The notes: generated from the sequence alone by a model not told the origin. A stretch of 64,000 nucleotides of DNA from an uncultured Pelagibacteraceae bacterium (GCA_902612325.1 CACMDB010000004.1:62001-126000), one strand, 5' to 3'. Counted from the first letter of the stretch, positions 24,987 to 36,218 are shown. Numbers and translations: made by a program.

Positions 24987-26543
24987 GTGTTATATTTTTC
25001 AAAATTCAGAATAATATCAGTAATATTAATTTCTCTATTTTTTATTTTAATTGCCTCATCAAATTTATTTAAGTTTGAAAATAACTTACTAAATAAGAAA
25101 ATTAATCTTGGATTAGATCTTCAGGGAGGTTCTTACCTACTACTCGAAATTGATAATAATCCAGTTATTGAGCAAAAAATACAAAATTTTTCAATTACCA
25201 TTAGAAATTATTTCAAAGACAAAAATATAAGAATTAAAAATTTAAAAATTTTAGGACAAAAATTATCTTTTTCTGTAGATGAAAACTTTAAACAAACTAT
25301 TCTAGATACGTTTAATGATGAGGAAAGTGAATTAAATCCTTATTATCCAAGATTTAAATCTCATCAATTAGATATCACGGAGGAAAATAATATTTTTTTT
25401 GTCAATTATTCAACCCAAGGTATTGTTAAATTAAAAACATCTTCCCAAGATCAAGCATTAGAAATTGTAAGAAGAAGAATTGATGAGATAGGAACTAATG
25501 AGCCAAATATTTTAAAAAGAGGAAACGACAGAATTCTTGTTGAATTACCTGGATTAGATGATCCAATGAGAATTAAATCATTGCTTGGTAAAACTGCAAA
25601 TCTTACATTTAGATTTGTAACTAATAATGATCAAGACTCTTTTGGAGCGGAAAAACTTAGTTATGAAGATGAGTCTGAAGAAGATGCTCTGGTAAGTAAA
25701 AGAATTATTTTAAGTGGAGACAATCTGCTAGATGCTCAACCAAGAATGGATAGTGAGACGAATGAAACAGTGGTTACATTTACACTTGATAGAGTTGGAG
25801 CTAAAAGATTTGGTAAAGCTACATCGACTGGTATTGGTAAACAATTAGCAATAGTATTGGATGGTAAAATTATAAGTGCACCGGTTATAAGAGATACAAT
25901 TGCAAGTGGATCAGGTCAAATCAGTGGAGGATTTACTTTTCAATCAGCAACAGATTTAGCTCTTTTATTAAGATCTGGTGCATTACCTGCACCTTTAAAT
26001 ATTATTGAGGAACGAACAGTTGGTCCTGACTTAGGACAAGACTCAATTAATGCAGGGATGATTGCATTAGCAATTGGTTTTGTTTTAGTAATAGTATTTA
26101 TCTTTGTAAAATATAAGATATTTGGCTTAATTACCAATATAACATTAATACTTAACCTTTTCTTACTCATTGGAATATTGACTATATTCGAGGCGACCTT
26201 AACTCTTCCGGGGATCGCTGGAATAATTTTGACAGTTGGTATGGCAGTCGATGCAAATGTTTTAATCTTTGAGAGAATTAAAGAAGAGCTAAAAAATGAA
26301 AAAAATAATTTAATAGCTTTTGATAGTGGTTACACAAAATCTAGAACCGCTATACTTGATGCAAATATAACAACACTATTAGCAGCTATTATCTTATTTT
26401 TTATGGGCTCAGGTCCAATCAAAGGTTTTTCACTTACACTTGGGATTGGAATATTTACAACATTATTTTCAGTTTATTTCATAGCAAGGTTATTGACTGT
26501 TTTGTATGTGTACAGAAACAAAGAAAAAGAAGGTTTAATTTAA
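24987..26543 (+). CDS. secD: Protein translocase subunit SecD
   Basis: RND-superfamily export factor, 518 residues, shorter than the 615 of E. coli. Marks are G-L-D-L-Q-G-G near residue 41, the P1 domain with A-L-E-I-V-R-R-R-I-D-E-I-G near 154, L-L-R-S-G-A-L-P-A-P near 327 and the transmembrane V-G-M-A-V-D-A-N-V-L-I-F-E-R-I-K-E-E motif near 416. It uses proton flow to help release exported proteins on the periplasmic side. The start is a GTG 15 bases after yajC. Confidence 0.95.
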   Translation: MLYFSKFRIISVILISLFFILIASSNLFKFENNLLNKKINLGLDLQGGSYLLLEIDNNPVIEQKIQNFSITIRNYFKDKNIRIKNLKILGQKLSFSVDENFKQTILDTFNDEESELNPYYPRFKSHQLDITEENNIFFVNYSTQGIVKLKTSSQDQALEIVRRRIDEIGTNEPNILKRGNDRILVELPGLDDPMRIKSLLGKTANLTFRFVTNNDQDSFGAEKLSYEDESEEDALVSKRIILSGDNLLDAQPRMDSETNETVVTFTLDRVGAKRFGKATSTGIGKQLAIVLDGKIISAPVIRDTIASGSGQISGGFTFQSATDLALLLRSGALPAPLNIIEERTVGPDLGQDSINAGMIALAIGFVLVIVFIFVKYKIFGLITNITLILNLFLLIGILTIFEATLTLPGIAGIILTVGMAVDANVLIFERIKEELKNEKNNLIAFDSGYTKSRTAILDANITTLLAAIILFFMGSGPIKGFSLTLGIGIFTTLFSVYFIARLLTVLYVYRNKEKEGLI

Positions 26544-27431
26544 ATGATTGCTTTTAACAAATATTATAATCAATTTAACATACTCTCTATATCCTTAGTC
26601 GTTATTTCTTTATTTTTACTGACTTTCAAAGGTCTTAACTTTGGAATAGATTTTAAGGGCGGAACGTTAATTGAATTAAGGTCAACTGACAGTAAAATTA
26701 ATGTGTCATCTCTAAGAGATAATTTAAATTCTATGAATTTGGGTGATGTTTCAGTAAAAAATTTTGGCAATGAGACAGACTTTCTTATTAAATTTGAAAT
26801 TAATAATAACAAAAATATTATTGAGGAAATAAAATCAAATTTAGATAAATCATTTGGCAATACTTTTGATTTTAGAAGAGTTGAAAACGTAGGACCGAAA
26901 GTAAGTGCTGAGTTACTTAAATCTGGAGTAATAGCTATCGCAGTGGCATTAACTTTAATGTTAATTTACATTTGGATCAGATTTGAATGGCAATTTAGTT
27001 TAGGAGCTATATTAGCTTTGTTTCATGACGTGTTGGTAACCCTAGGTTTATTTTCATTGCTTGGTCTTGAAATCAATTTATCTATTATCGCAGCTGTATT
27101 AACTATTGTTGGTTACTCCATGAATGATACAGTGGTTATTTTTGATAGAGTAAGAGAAAATTTAAGAAAATATTCTGACATTAAGATTTACGATTTAACT
27201 AATATCTCTATCAATGAAACATTATCTAGAACTTTAATTACATCAATAACGACTTTATTAGCTTTGCTATCAATATTTTTCTTTGGTGGTGAGATACTAA
27301 AAGGTTTTTCTTTGGCTATGATATTTGGTGTAATTTTTGGAACTTATTCATCTATCTATATTGCCAATACAGTTTTAGTTAGACTAAGAGTTTCACAAAA
27401 AACTGTTTTAAGAGAAGACGAAAGTAATTAA
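26544..27431 (+). CDS. secF: Protein translocase subunit SecF
   Basis: SecD partner of 295 residues with six membrane helices. It has G-I-D-F-K-G-G-T-L near residue 34, V-G-P-K-V-S near 111 and G-Y-S-M-N-D-T-V-V-I-F-D-R-V-R-E-N near 190, all standard for SecF. It starts directly after secD. The 3' end overlaps the convergent PuuD-like gene by 4 bases. Confidence 0.96.
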   Translation: MIAFNKYYNQFNILSISLVVISLFLLTFKGLNFGIDFKGGTLIELRSTDSKINVSSLRDNLNSMNLGDVSVKNFGNETDFLIKFEINNNKNIIEEIKSNLDKSFGNTFDFRRVENVGPKVSAELLKSGVIAIAVALTLMLIYIWIRFEWQFSLGAILALFHDVLVTLGLFSLLGLEINLSIIAAVLTIVGYSMNDTVVIFDRVRENLRKYSDIKIYDLTNISINETLSRTLITSITTLLALLSIFFFGGEILKGFSLAMIFGVIFGTYSSIYIANTVLVRLRVSQKTVLREDESN

Positions 27432-28030
27432 TAAAGGTTTTGAGCAGCTACCATAGTAAGCAGCATTGGTATTGACAACAAAGTATTAGTTCTCGAAAAT
27501 AACATAGCTGTTCTTGCTGACTTGGCTTTTAGATCAGGTTCACACTCAACTATACCTAAAGCTCTTTTTTGATTAGGCCATATTACAAACCATACATTAA
27601 ATGCCATAACTAGACCTAACCACATTCCAATTCCTATAGCTGTGTGTTTTGGAATGCCAGATCCTATACTTAAAGTCATTGCATCATGCAAATATCCATT
27701 AAGACCTGCAAGTGCTAAACCTGATAGAACTGTAAATGCTGCACCCCATCTAAAATAAAATAATGCAGCTGGCGCAATTACTTTACCAATAGCTGGTTTC
27801 TGTTCATCTGGAATTTTTGCCATATTTGGGATTTGAACAAAATTAAAATACCATAACAAACCAATCCACATTATGCCAACTACTACATGCACAAATCTCG
27901 CAAACCAACTCCAAAAAAGTGCATCAAAACTAAAACCATCATTTTGATAAAATAAGCCTAAAAATAACAGAACTGCAATTGCTAAAGAAACGTGAATAGT
28001 TTTTGATAAAGATGAAAGTAAATTACCCAT
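27428..28030 (-). CDS. PuuD-type membrane protein (urate hydroxylase N-terminal domain, stand-alone)
   Basis: A 200-residue integral membrane protein with about five hydrophobic helices, histidines in K-T-I-H-V-S, F-V-H-V-V-V-G and P-K-H-T-A, and W-I-G-L-L-W-Y-F-N. It resembles the membrane domain of PuuD-type urate hydroxylases (PF06181), which in full-length enzymes is fused to a C-terminal cytochrome c; that part is absent. Function is therefore uncertain: urate oxidation is possible with a separate cytochrome, but no purine-catabolism genes are nearby. Confidence 0.6.
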   Translation of the reverse strand: MGNLLSSLSKTIHVSLAIAVLLFLGLFYQNDGFSFDALFWSWFARFVHVVVGIMWIGLLWYFNFVQIPNMAKIPDEQKPAIGKVIAPAALFYFRWGAAFTVLSGLALAGLNGYLHDAMTLSIGSGIPKHTAIGIGMWLGLVMAFNVWFVIWPNQKRALGIVECEPDLKAKSARTAMLFSRTNTLLSIPMLLTMVAAQNLY

Positions 28031-28071
28031 ACGTAATTTTATACTGATTTAGAGTGAGATGACAATGGTAT

Positions 28072-30927
28072 TTATTGTAAAAGATTTTTTAAAAACTTAC
28101 CCGTATAACTTCCATTAACTTTACAAATTTCCTCAGGTTTTCCCTCAGCGATAATTTTTCCACCTTTTACACCACCCTCTGGACCCATATCGACAATATA
28201 ATCTGCAGTTTTTATTACATCTAAGTTGTGTTCTATAACAACCACTGTGTTACCTAATGAAACAAATGTATGTAAAATTTCTAATAATTTTTTGATGTCG
28301 TGTTGGTGAAGACCAGTAGTCGGTTCATCTAAAATGTACATTGTTCTTCCCGTCGATCTTTTTGATAATTCTTTAGCTAATTTAATTCTTTGTGCTTCAC
28401 CGCCTGATAGAGTTGTAGCTTGTTGACCAATTTTTATATAGCCTAGACCAACTTTTTTTAAAGTAAGCAATTTAGTTTTTATATTTGAAATATTTTCAAA
28501 ATATTCACATCCTTCATCAACTGTCATATTTAAAACATCCGCAATACTTTTATCTTTAAATTTTATCTCTAAGGTTTCCCGATTATATCTGGTTCCTTTA
28601 CATTCATCGCATTGTATATAGACGTCTGGGAGAAAATGCATTTCATAAGTAATAACTCCATCTCCCTCACAAGCTTCACACCTACCTCCTTTGACATTAA
28701 AAGAGAACCTTCCTGGTTTATATCCTCTTGTTTTTGACTCAGGTAATCCTGTGAACCAATCTCTAATTGGCCCAAAAGCTCCGGTATAAGTTGCTGGATT
28801 TGATCTTGGGGTACGACCAATTGGTGATTGATCAATATCAATTATCTTGTCGATTAATTCTGTGCCTTTGAAACCTTTGAATGGTTTTGGAATTTTTCTA
28901 GATTTATTATTATTCAAAGTTAAGTTTAATGCGTTGTATAGTGTCTGTAAGATTAATGTTGACTTACCACTTCCTGATACACCGGTAACACAAGTTAAAC
29001 TACCTAAAGGTATTTTTAAATTAACATTATTCAAATTATTACCAGTCGCACCTGTTATTTCGAGAAACCTTCCATTTTTTGCTAATCTTCTTTTCTTGGG
29101 AACATCAATTCTTAATTTGTTTGAAAGATATTTTCCTGTAATACTAATTTTATTTTTTGTTATTTCATCAAAAGTTCCTTGCGCAACAACTTCACCACCT
29201 TTGTTTCCCGCCTCAGGACCAAGATCAATAATATGATCTGCATTTTCCATAGTTTCAGTATCATGCTCAACTACTATTACTGTATTTCCCAAATCTCGTA
29301 ATCTTTTAAGAGCATCAATCAGTTTTACATTATCTTTTTGATGCAAACCAATAGATGGTTCATCTAAAACATATAATACTCCAGTTAAACCAGACCCAAT
29401 TTGAGATGCTAAACGGATTCTTTGTGCTTCTCCTCCTGATAAAGTACCAGACTCTCTTGATAATGTTAGATAATCAAGACCAACATTTAAAAGAAAATTT
29501 AATCTTTCATTAATTTCTTTAAGGATATGTTCGGCAATTTTGATTTGTCTTTTATCTAAATTGAATTTTAAATTTTCAAACCATTTTGCAGCATCTAAAA
29601 TTGATTTTTCCGTCACTTCACTAATGTGCAAGCCATCAATTTTCACACATAATGCCTCATCTTTTAATCTATGACCATTACATCTCTCACATTTAGTATC
29701 TGACTGATATTGGGCTATTTCTTCTCTTTTCCAATCACTATCAGTTTCTAAATATCTTCTCTCTAAATTATTTATTACCCCTTCAAATGTCTTTTTATGT
29801 GAGTATTTTTCATAACCATCGTCATATGAAAATTTGATTTCTTCATCATCAGATCCATAAAGAATAATATCCTTTATTTTTTTTGAAATTTTTGACCATT
29901 TTTCATCTAACGAAAAGCCATAATGTTTTGCTAAAGAAGATAATGTTTGTGCATAATATAGAGTGGTTGTTTTAGCCCAGGGCTCAATAGCTCCATCCGC
30001 AATACTTTTTTTATGATTTGGTACCACTAAATTTGGATCAACATTTAGTTTAATTCCAATTCCCTCACATTCCTCACAAGCACCAAAAGGACTATTAAAT
30101 GAGAAAAGTCTTGGCTCAATTTCCTCAATTGTAAAGCCACTTTCAGGACATGCAAATTTAGTCGAAAATATTAATTTTTCTACTTTTCTATATTTTTTTG
30201 GTAAGGTTTCATCTTCATATTCAACGAATACTAATCCATTCGCTAAATTTACCGAAGACTCAATACTTTCAGCTAATCTGTTTCCTAAAGATGAATTTAG
30301 AACTATTCTATCGACCAGAATATATATGTCATGCTTAATTTTCTTATTTAATTCAGGAACTTTATCAATATCATAAATTACATCGTCTACTTTGATCTTT
30401 CGAAAACCTCTTTTTTTATAATTTAGGATTTCTTTTTTATATTCTCCCTTTCTACCTCTGACTACTGGAGCGTAAATATATATTGTTGACTTTTTTGGCA
30501 GCTCTTTAATTTTATCAACAATTTGTGTAATCGTTTGTGATGTGATTGGTTTACCTGTAAAAGGAGAATAGGGTATACCCGCTCTTGCATATAAAACACG
30601 CATGTAATCATATATTTCAGTTACTGTAGCAACAGTTGATCTTGGATTTTTAGAAGTATTTTTTTGCTCTATCGATATTGCTGGGCTTAAACCCTCAATT
30701 AAATCAACATTTGGTTTTTTCATTTTATCTAAAAATTGTCTTGCATAAGCTGATAAACTCTCAACATACCTTCTTTGACCTTCTGCGTAGACTGTATCAA
30801 AAGCTAAAGACGACTTTCCTGATCCTGATAGACCAGTTATGACAACAAATTTATCTTTGGGTATCTCTAAAGAAACATTTTTTAAATTGTGTTCTTTAGC
30901 TCCCTTAATAACTATCTTTTTCATCAT
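28072..30927 (-). CDS. uvrA: Excinuclease ABC subunit A (UvrA)
   Basis: DNA damage recognition ATPase of nucleotide excision repair, 951 residues. It has two ABC modules: Walker [10 protein letters not shown] near residue 33 and G-V-S-G-S-G-K-S-T near 646, with signatures L-S-G-G-E-A-Q-R in each. The second zinc module keeps C-E-A-C...C-D-E-C near 741-765; the first keeps only C-P-E-S in place of C-x-x-C, as I recall in other alphaproteobacterial UvrA. Two adjacent ATG codons can start it. It diverges from ssb, an arrangement common in bacteria. Confidence 0.97.
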   Translation of the reverse strand: MMKKIVIKGAKEHNLKNVSLEIPKDKFVVITGLSGSGKSSLAFDTVYAEGQRRYVESLSAYARQFLDKMKKPNVDLIEGLSPAISIEQKNTSKNPRSTVATVTEIYDYMRVLYARAGIPYSPFTGKPITSQTITQIVDKIKELPKKSTIYIYAPVVRGRKGEYKKEILNYKKRGFRKIKVDDVIYDIDKVPELNKKIKHDIYILVDRIVLNSSLGNRLAESIESSVNLANGLVFVEYEDETLPKKYRKVEKLIFSTKFACPESGFTIEEIEPRLFSFNSPFGACEECEGIGIKLNVDPNLVVPNHKKSIADGAIEPWAKTTTLYYAQTLSSLAKHYGFSLDEKWSKISKKIKDIILYGSDDEEIKFSYDDGYEKYSHKKTFEGVINNLERRYLETDSDWKREEIAQYQSDTKCERCNGHRLKDEALCVKIDGLHISEVTEKSILDAAKWFENLKFNLDKRQIKIAEHILKEINERLNFLLNVGLDYLTLSRESGTLSGGEAQRIRLASQIGSGLTGVLYVLDEPSIGLHQKDNVKLIDALKRLRDLGNTVIVVEHDTETMENADHIIDLGPEAGNKGGEVVAQGTFDEITKNKISITGKYLSNKLRIDVPKKRRLAKNGRFLEITGATGNNLNNVNLKIPLGSLTCVTGVSGSGKSTLILQTLYNALNLTLNNNKSRKIPKPFKGFKGTELIDKIIDIDQSPIGRTPRSNPATYTGAFGPIRDWFTGLPESKTRGYKPGRFSFNVKGGRCEACEGDGVITYEMHFLPDVYIQCDECKGTRYNRETLEIKFKDKSIADVLNMTVDEGCEYFENISNIKTKLLTLKKVGLGYIKIGQQATTLSGGEAQRIKLAKELSKRSTGRTMYILDEPTTGLHQHDIKKLLEILHTFVSLGNTVVVIEHNLDVIKTADYIVDMGPEGGVKGGKIIAEGKPEEICKVNGSYTGKFLKNLLQ

Positions 30928-31017
30928 AATTTTTGTTGCTTTGACTTAATAAAATTAATATTCAGAGTAAATTGTGGTATAGTTCTAATTAACAAATTTA
31001 ACAAATATTAAAATATT

Positions 31018-31467
31018 ATGGCTGGAAGTTTAAATAAAGTACTTTTAATTGGTCGTTTGGGCGCAGATCCAGAGATCAAACAAATGGTAAATGGCAAAAG
31101 TGTTGCACGATTAAGTCTGGCAACAAGTCAATCTTGGAAAGATAAGAATACTGGTGAAAAAAAAGAAAAAACAGAATGGCACCGTATAGTTGTATTCAAT
31201 GAAGGATTGGTAAATGTTGTTCAACAATATTTAAAAAAGGGAGCCCAAATATATGTTGAAGGACAATTAACGACTCGAAAATGGAAAGATGAGCAGTCTG
31301 GTCAAGACAAATACTCGACTGAAATTGTTATTCAAGGATATAACTCATCTTTAACTATGTTAGGTGGAGGTAATTCAGGTGGAAGTATTTCAAATGATAA
31401 TACTCAATCTAATAATGATGACATGTCACAAATTTCAAATGACATGGATGATGAAATTCCATTTTAA
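31018..31467 (+). CDS. ssb: Single-stranded DNA-binding protein
   Basis: OB-fold protein of 149 residues: [14 protein letters not shown] at the N-terminus, W-H-R-I-V-V-F near residue 57, [11 protein letters not shown] near 80, a Gly/Ser/Asn linker and the acidic tip D-D-E-I-P-F that recruits repair and replication partners. gyrA starts 5 bases downstream. Confidence 0.97.
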   Translation: MAGSLNKVLLIGRLGADPEIKQMVNGKSVARLSLATSQSWKDKNTGEKKEKTEWHRIVVFNEGLVNVVQQYLKKGAQIYVEGQLTTRKWKDEQSGQDKYSTEIVIQGYNSSLTMLGGGNSGGSISNDNTQSNNDDMSQISNDMDDEIPF

Positions 31468-31472
31468 TATTT

Positions 31473-34052
31473 ATGCAAAAAACTGAAATTCCTGAGGATA
31501 AGAATATAAAATTAATCTCAATGCATGATGAGATGAGCTCATCTTATCTATCTTATGCAATGAGTGTTATAGTCAGTAGAGCACTTCCTGATATACGAGA
31601 TGGTTTAAAACCAGTTCATAGAAGAATTTTGTATGCGATGTACAAAGGTGGATATGATTGGTCAAAACAATTTAGAAAATCTGCAAGAATTGTTGGAGAT
31701 GTTATTGGTAAGTATCACCCGCATGGAGATCAGTCAGTTTATGATGCTCTAGTCAGAATGGTTCAGGATTTTTCAATGAGCCTTCCCTTAGTTGATGGAC
31801 AAGGAAATTTTGGATCTATTGATGGCGATCCCGCTGCTGCAATGAGATATACAGAAACTAGATTATCTAAAGTTTCACAATATTTAATTGATGATATCGA
31901 AAAGAATACAATTTCATTTAAAAATAATTACGACGAAACGGAGAAAGAACCAACAGTTTTACCAGCTCAATTTCCTAATTTATTAGTAAATGGTGCAGGT
32001 GGGATTGCAGTTGGAATGGCAACTAGCATACCACCGCATAATCTAGGTGAAATAATTAACGGAACATTAGCTTTAATTGAAAATAAAGATATTAAAATTA
32101 AAGATCTTATGAAGCACATACCTGGACCTGATTTTCCAACTGGAGGAGTAATAATTGGAAAAGACATGATCAAACAAGGTTATAACAAAGGCAGAGGTTC
32201 TTTTAAAATTAGAGGTGAAATTTCTATAGAAAGTTTAAAAAATGGAAGAGAAAGATTGGTTATCACATCAATTCCTTATCAAGTTAATAAATCTGTTTTG
32301 AATGAAAGAATTGCTCAGCTTGTTAGAGAAAAAAAAATTGAGGGTATTAGAGATATAAGAGATGAGTCTAATCGAGAGGGAATCAGGGTTTCAATAGATT
32401 TAAGAAGTGGAGTAGAACCCGAAACAATCAAAAGACAACTTTACAAGAATACACAAATTGAAAGTTCTTTTGGATTTAATACACTTGCAATAGTTGATGG
32501 CAAACCTGAGACTTGTAACTTAAAAGATTTCTTATCAAATTTTTTATCCTTTAGAGAGGACGTTGTAGTCAAAAAAACAAAATTTGATTTACAAAAAGCA
32601 GAAGAGCGAGCACATATCTTGATAGGTCTATCGGTATCAGTTGAAAATTTAGATAAAGTTATCAAAATAATCAGATCATCAAAAAACCCAGAAGATGCAA
32701 AGAAATCTCTTTTACAAACTAAATGGAAAATTAATAAGTCAAAAAAATTAATTTCACTTGTGGAAGGCTCAAAATCAAAAACTTTATACTCCTTATCAAC
32801 TTTACAAGTGAATGCTATTTTGGAATTAAGATTACAAAAACTGACAGCGTTAGGAATAAACGAAATTGAAATAGAAATTAAGAAGTTAGCTGAATTAATT
32901 ACAAAATATAAAAAGATCATTTCATCTAAGAAAGAATTGTTAAAAGTAATCAGTGAAGAGTTAAAAAATATTAAAGATAAATATTCATCACCTCGAAGAA
33001 CTAAAATAATTGATGCCGTATTAAATTACGATATAGAAGAAACCATTCAAAAACAATCTGTATTGATTACAGTTACATTGCAGGGTTACATCAAACGTGG
33101 ATCTTTGAATAGTGTTAAGACACAAAAAAGAGGAGGTAAAGGAAAAACTGGCATGACTACTAGAAACGAAGATTCTGTAGTCCAAACCCTATCAGTCAAT
33201 ACACATACCTCAGTTTTATTTTTCTCTACAGAAGGTTTAGTTTATAGAATAAAAGCCTGGAAAATACCTGAAGGATCTTCAGTTTCTAAGGGAAAATCGT
33301 TGTTTAATATTCTTCCACTAAAAAACCATCAGTCAATAAGTTCTATTATGCCTTTTCCCGATAATGAATCTGAAATGAAAAATTATCAAATTGTATTTGC
33401 TACTGCTCAAGGGAAAATTAGAAAAAATAGTTTAGAGGATTTTTCTTCAATCAATACATCTGGAAAAATTGCAATGAAATTAGACAATAATGATAAAATT
33501 GTCGGAGTTAAAATTTGCAAAGATGATCAAGATATAATTTTAAGTACCAAATTAGGAAAATGCATACGTTTTGAGTCTAAAAAATTAAGAGTTTTTAAGG
33601 GTAGATCCTCTAAAGGGATTAAAGGTATTGTTTTGTCTCCAAACGATCAAATCGTCTCTCTTTCAATTATAGATAATGATAAATCAAAAAAAAATGGGAA
33701 GAAATCAAAAGATGAGCAATCAGAATTAAAAGCTAAAGAAAAGTTCATATTATCAATTACAGAAAATGGTTTTGGTAAAAAAACTAGTCATACGGAATAT
33801 AGAGTAACTAATAGAGGTGGGAAGGGAATTATCGGAATTATAAATTCACCAAGAAATGGTAATATCTCATCCTCTTTCCCTGTATATGATGGTGATGAAA
33901 TACTTATATCGACTAACAAAGGAAGAGTAATACGTGTAGCGGTAAAAGAAATTAGAACTGCGGGTAGAAATACTCAGGGTGTCAGAATTATTAAATTAAC
34001 TGGAGAAGAAAAAGTTGTTTCAGCTGATAAAATAGATGATAACTTAGTTTAA
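31473..34052 (+). CDS. gyrA: DNA gyrase subunit A
   Basis: Type II topoisomerase subunit of 859 residues. The N-terminal domain shows [12 protein letters not shown] near residue 40 and the catalytic Tyr in A-M-R-Y-T-E near 124; the quinolone-determining region reads [10 protein letters not shown], with Gln where E. coli has Ser83. The C-terminal beta-pinwheel contains the GyrA-box (Q-K-R-G-G-K-G near 551), which separates it from ParC. The last base is shared with the coaD start. Confidence 0.97.
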   Translation: MQKTEIPEDKNIKLISMHDEMSSSYLSYAMSVIVSRALPDIRDGLKPVHRRILYAMYKGGYDWSKQFRKSARIVGDVIGKYHPHGDQSVYDALVRMVQDFSMSLPLVDGQGNFGSIDGDPAAAMRYTETRLSKVSQYLIDDIEKNTISFKNNYDETEKEPTVLPAQFPNLLVNGAGGIAVGMATSIPPHNLGEIINGTLALIENKDIKIKDLMKHIPGPDFPTGGVIIGKDMIKQGYNKGRGSFKIRGEISIESLKNGRERLVITSIPYQVNKSVLNERIAQLVREKKIEGIRDIRDESNREGIRVSIDLRSGVEPETIKRQLYKNTQIESSFGFNTLAIVDGKPETCNLKDFLSNFLSFREDVVVKKTKFDLQKAEERAHILIGLSVSVENLDKVIKIIRSSKNPEDAKKSLLQTKWKINKSKKLISLVEGSKSKTLYSLSTLQVNAILELRLQKLTALGINEIEIEIKKLAELITKYKKIISSKKELLKVISEELKNIKDKYSSPRRTKIIDAVLNYDIEETIQKQSVLITVTLQGYIKRGSLNSVKTQKRGGKGKTGMTTRNEDSVVQTLSVNTHTSVLFFSTEGLVYRIKAWKIPEGSSVSKGKSLFNILPLKNHQSISSIMPFPDNESEMKNYQIVFATAQGKIRKNSLEDFSSINTSGKIAMKLDNNDKIVGVKICKDDQDIILSTKLGKCIRFESKKLRVFKGRSSKGIKGIVLSPNDQIVSLSIIDNDKSKKNGKKSKDEQSELKAKEKFILSITENGFGKKTSHTEYRVTNRGGKGIIGIINSPRNGNISSSFPVYDGDEILISTNKGRVIRVAVKEIRTAGRNTQGVRIIKLTGEEKVVSADKIDDNLV

Positions 34053-34546
34053 TGAATAAAGTTGCAATCTATCCTGGAACATTTGATCCAATTACGTTTG
34101 GCCATATTGATGTTATTAAAAAAGGTTTAAAACTTTTTGATAAGATTGTCGTTGCAGTATCTAACGTTGAAAATAAGGATTATTTATTCGATTCTGATGA
34201 ACGAATTGAAATTGTAAAAAAAGCTTTATTTTATGATTTGAAACTGAACAAAAAAAAAGTTGTCGTAATTTCTTTTAGCTCTTTAACCACTGAATTATGC
34301 AAAAAATATAAATCAAATATTATTTTAAGAGGATTAAGAGCGGTTTCAGATTTTGAATATGAATTTCAACTAGCAGGGATGAATAGAAAATTAAATAAAA
34401 ATATTGAAACTCTTTTTTTAATGTCTGATGTTGAAAATCAGATTATTTCATCAAGATTTGTTAAAGAAATAGTAAATTTAAAAGGTGATATCAAAAAATT
34501 TACTACCAAAAGTACAATTAAATTACTAAAAAGAAAATATGAATAA
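34052..34546 (+). CDS. coaD: Phosphopantetheine adenylyltransferase
   Basis: Nucleotidyltransferase of 164 residues making dephospho-CoA from ATP and 4'-phosphopantetheine. It has the N-terminal Y-P-G-T-F-D-P-I-T-F-G-H (H-x-G-H-like) motif, L-R-G-L-R-A-V-S-D-F-E-Y-E near 94 and the I-S-S-R-F-V-K-E-I segment near 130. The gyrA-coaD-cyclophilin order is typical of alphaproteobacteria. Confidence 0.96.
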   Translation: MNKVAIYPGTFDPITFGHIDVIKKGLKLFDKIVVAVSNVENKDYLFDSDERIEIVKKALFYDLKLNKKKVVVISFSSLTTELCKKYKSNIILRGLRAVSDFEYEFQLAGMNRKLNKNIETLFLMSDVENQIISSRFVKEIVNLKGDIKKFTTKSTIKLLKRKYE

Positions 34547-35099
34547 AATTTTAATAAATATATTTATTTTCTTTTTTTTAACCATAAACCAAGTAATGTC
34601 AGAGGAGAATATTATGATTTTGAAACTTAAAGATGGAGATGTTAAAATTGAATTATTTGAAGATGTAGCACCTAATCATGTTAAAAGAATTAAAGATTTA
34701 GCCAACAGCGGTAAATATGATAATGTTGTTTTTCACAGAGTTATTGATGGTTTCATGGCACAAACTGGTGATGTAAAATTTGGAAATTCATCGTCAAGTG
34801 ATTTTAATTTAAGAATGGCAGGAATGGGAGGATCAGATTTACCAGACCTAAAACAAGAATTTAATAATTTACCTCATGATAGAGGAACTTTATCTATGGC
34901 TAGATCACAAGATCCAAATAGTGCAAATAGCCAATTTTTCATTTGTTTTAAACCTGCTCCTTTTCTAGATAACCAATATACAGTTTTTGGAAAAGTGATC
35001 GAGGGAATGGAATTTGTTGATAAAATTAAACGTGGTGATGAAAATAATAATGGTGCCGTCACAGACCCAGATAAAATAATTAGTTTTAAATCATTATAA
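34539..35099 (+). CDS. Cyclophilin-type peptidyl-prolyl isomerase with signal peptide
   Basis: Peptidyl-prolyl cis-trans isomerase of 186 residues. An N-terminal hydrophobic segment (residues 4-20, ending V-M-S-E-E) looks like a signal peptide, placing the enzyme in the periplasm. The core has V-V-F-H-R-V-I-D-G-F-M-A-Q-T-G-D, M-A-R-S-Q-D-P-N-S-A-N-S-Q-F-F-I and F-G-K-V-I-E-G-M, the active-site segments of cyclophilins. The start overlaps coaD by 8 bases. Confidence 0.93.
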   Translation: MNKILINIFIFFFLTINQVMSEENIMILKLKDGDVKIELFEDVAPNHVKRIKDLANSGKYDNVVFHRVIDGFMAQTGDVKFGNSSSSDFNLRMAGMGGSDLPDLKQEFNNLPHDRGTLSMARSQDPNSANSQFFICFKPAPFLDNQYTVFGKVIEGMEFVDKIKRGDENNNGAVTDPDKIISFKSL

Positions 35100-35105
35100 T
35101 ATTTA

Positions 35106-36218
35106 ATGGCATTAAAAGAATTTGCCTTTAAATTATTGAACAAAGATGGCTATGCAAGAGAAGGAATTATAGAAACGCATAGAGGTATTATAAGAACTCC
35201 TGCTTTTATGCCAGTTGGAACTCAGGCAACTGTAAAAGCTTGCACGATTGATGATATTAAGAGAACTGGCTCAGATATAATTTTAGCTAATACATATCAT
35301 TTAATGATCCGTCCAGGAGTTGAACGAATTCAAAACGCTGGCGGATTACATTCCTTTATGAATTGTAATTTACCAATACTTACTGACTCAGGTGGTTTTC
35401 AAGTAATGTCTCTTTCAAAATTAAATAAAATAGACCGAGAAAAAGGTGCAATTTTTAACTCTCATGTTGATGGAAAAAAATTTTATTTGAGCCCTGAAGA
35501 AAGTATAAAAATTCAACTTGGTTTGAACTCAGATATTGTAATGATCATGGATGAATGTCCAAAGAAAACGGATGACTATGAACTGATTAAAAAATCAATG
35601 GAACTATCATTATATTGGGCTGATAGATCCAAAAAAGCCTTTGGAAAAAATCCTCATAAAGCTCTTTTTGGCATAGTCCAAGGAGGCCTTTTTAAAGATT
35701 TGAGACTTTTGTCTCTAAAAGGTTTGTTAAATCTAAATTTTGATGGATATGCTATTGGTGGTCTTGCAGTTGGTGAAACACAAGAGGAAATGTTTAAAGT
35801 TTTGGATGACATTAAGGAAAATCTTCCAGAAAATAAACCACATTATTTAATGGGTGTAGGCACACCTTCTGATATTTTGGGTGCAGTTAAAAGAGGAATA
35901 GACATGTTTGATTGTGTAATGCCGACTAGATCAGGGAGAACAGGTCTGGCTTTTACATGGAATGGAAGAATAAATATTAAAAATAATAAATATCAAAATG
36001 ACAATTCACCTCTTGATGAAAAGTGTAAGAAATTAAATTTAAACAAATATTCAAAAAATTATTTGAATCATTTATTCAATACTAATGAAATTTTAGGGTC
36101 GATGCTTTTAACGTTAAATAATATCAACTTTTATCAAGAATTAATGAGCGAAATAAGAAAAAATATTCAAAAAGGCACTTTTAATGAATTTCATGATAAA
36201 TACATAGATAAGTTGTGA
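35106..36218 (+). CDS. tgt: Queuine tRNA-ribosyltransferase with eroded zinc site
   Basis: tRNA-guanine transglycosylase of 370 residues, exchanging G34 for preQ1 in GUN anticodons. Active-site segments are intact: T-D-S-G-G-F-Q-V near residue 94, M-D-E-C near 145, G-G-L-A-V-G-E near 218 and F-D-C-V-M-P-T-R-S-G-R near 267. The D-E-C and L-A-V-G-E forms are those of preQ1-using bacterial enzymes. The C-terminal zinc site (normally C-x-C-x2-C and a later His) keeps only the first Cys (about 307); the other positions read Lys, Leu and Asn (about 309, 312, 338). queA, often located just before tgt, is not here. Confidence 0.95.
   Translation: MALKEFAFKLLNKDGYAREGIIETHRGIIRTPAFMPVGTQATVKACTIDDIKRTGSDIILANTYHLMIRPGVERIQNAGGLHSFMNCNLPILTDSGGFQVMSLSKLNKIDREKGAIFNSHVDGKKFYLSPEESIKIQLGLNSDIVMIMDECPKKTDDYELIKKSMELSLYWADRSKKAFGKNPHKALFGIVQGGLFKDLRLLSLKGLLNLNFDGYAIGGLAVGETQEEMFKVLDDIKENLPENKPHYLMGVGTPSDILGAVKRGIDMFDCVMPTRSGRTGLAFTWNGRINIKNNKYQNDNSPLDEKCKKLNLNKYSKNYLNHLFNTNEILGSMLLTLNNINFYQELMSEIRKNIQKGTFNEFHDKYIDKL

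Noticed and set aside
28847-29236. 129-codon plus-strand frame opposite uvrA
   Set aside because: Antisense of the conserved UvrA second ABC module; no supporting motif or ribosome-binding site.
29990-30190. UvrA with one half of the first zinc C-x-x-C lost (C-P-E-S)
   Set aside because: As I recall the C-P-x-S-G-F form is usual for alphaproteobacterial UvrA, so not notable.
30928-31017. LexA-type SOS box between uvrA and ssb
   Set aside because: A single GTTC is present but no second GTTC at the seven-base spacing of the alphaproteobacterial box.
31700-31780. GyrA Gln at the position of E. coli Ser83
   Set aside because: Non-Ser residues here are natural in several alphaproteobacteria; no evidence for selected quinolone resistance.
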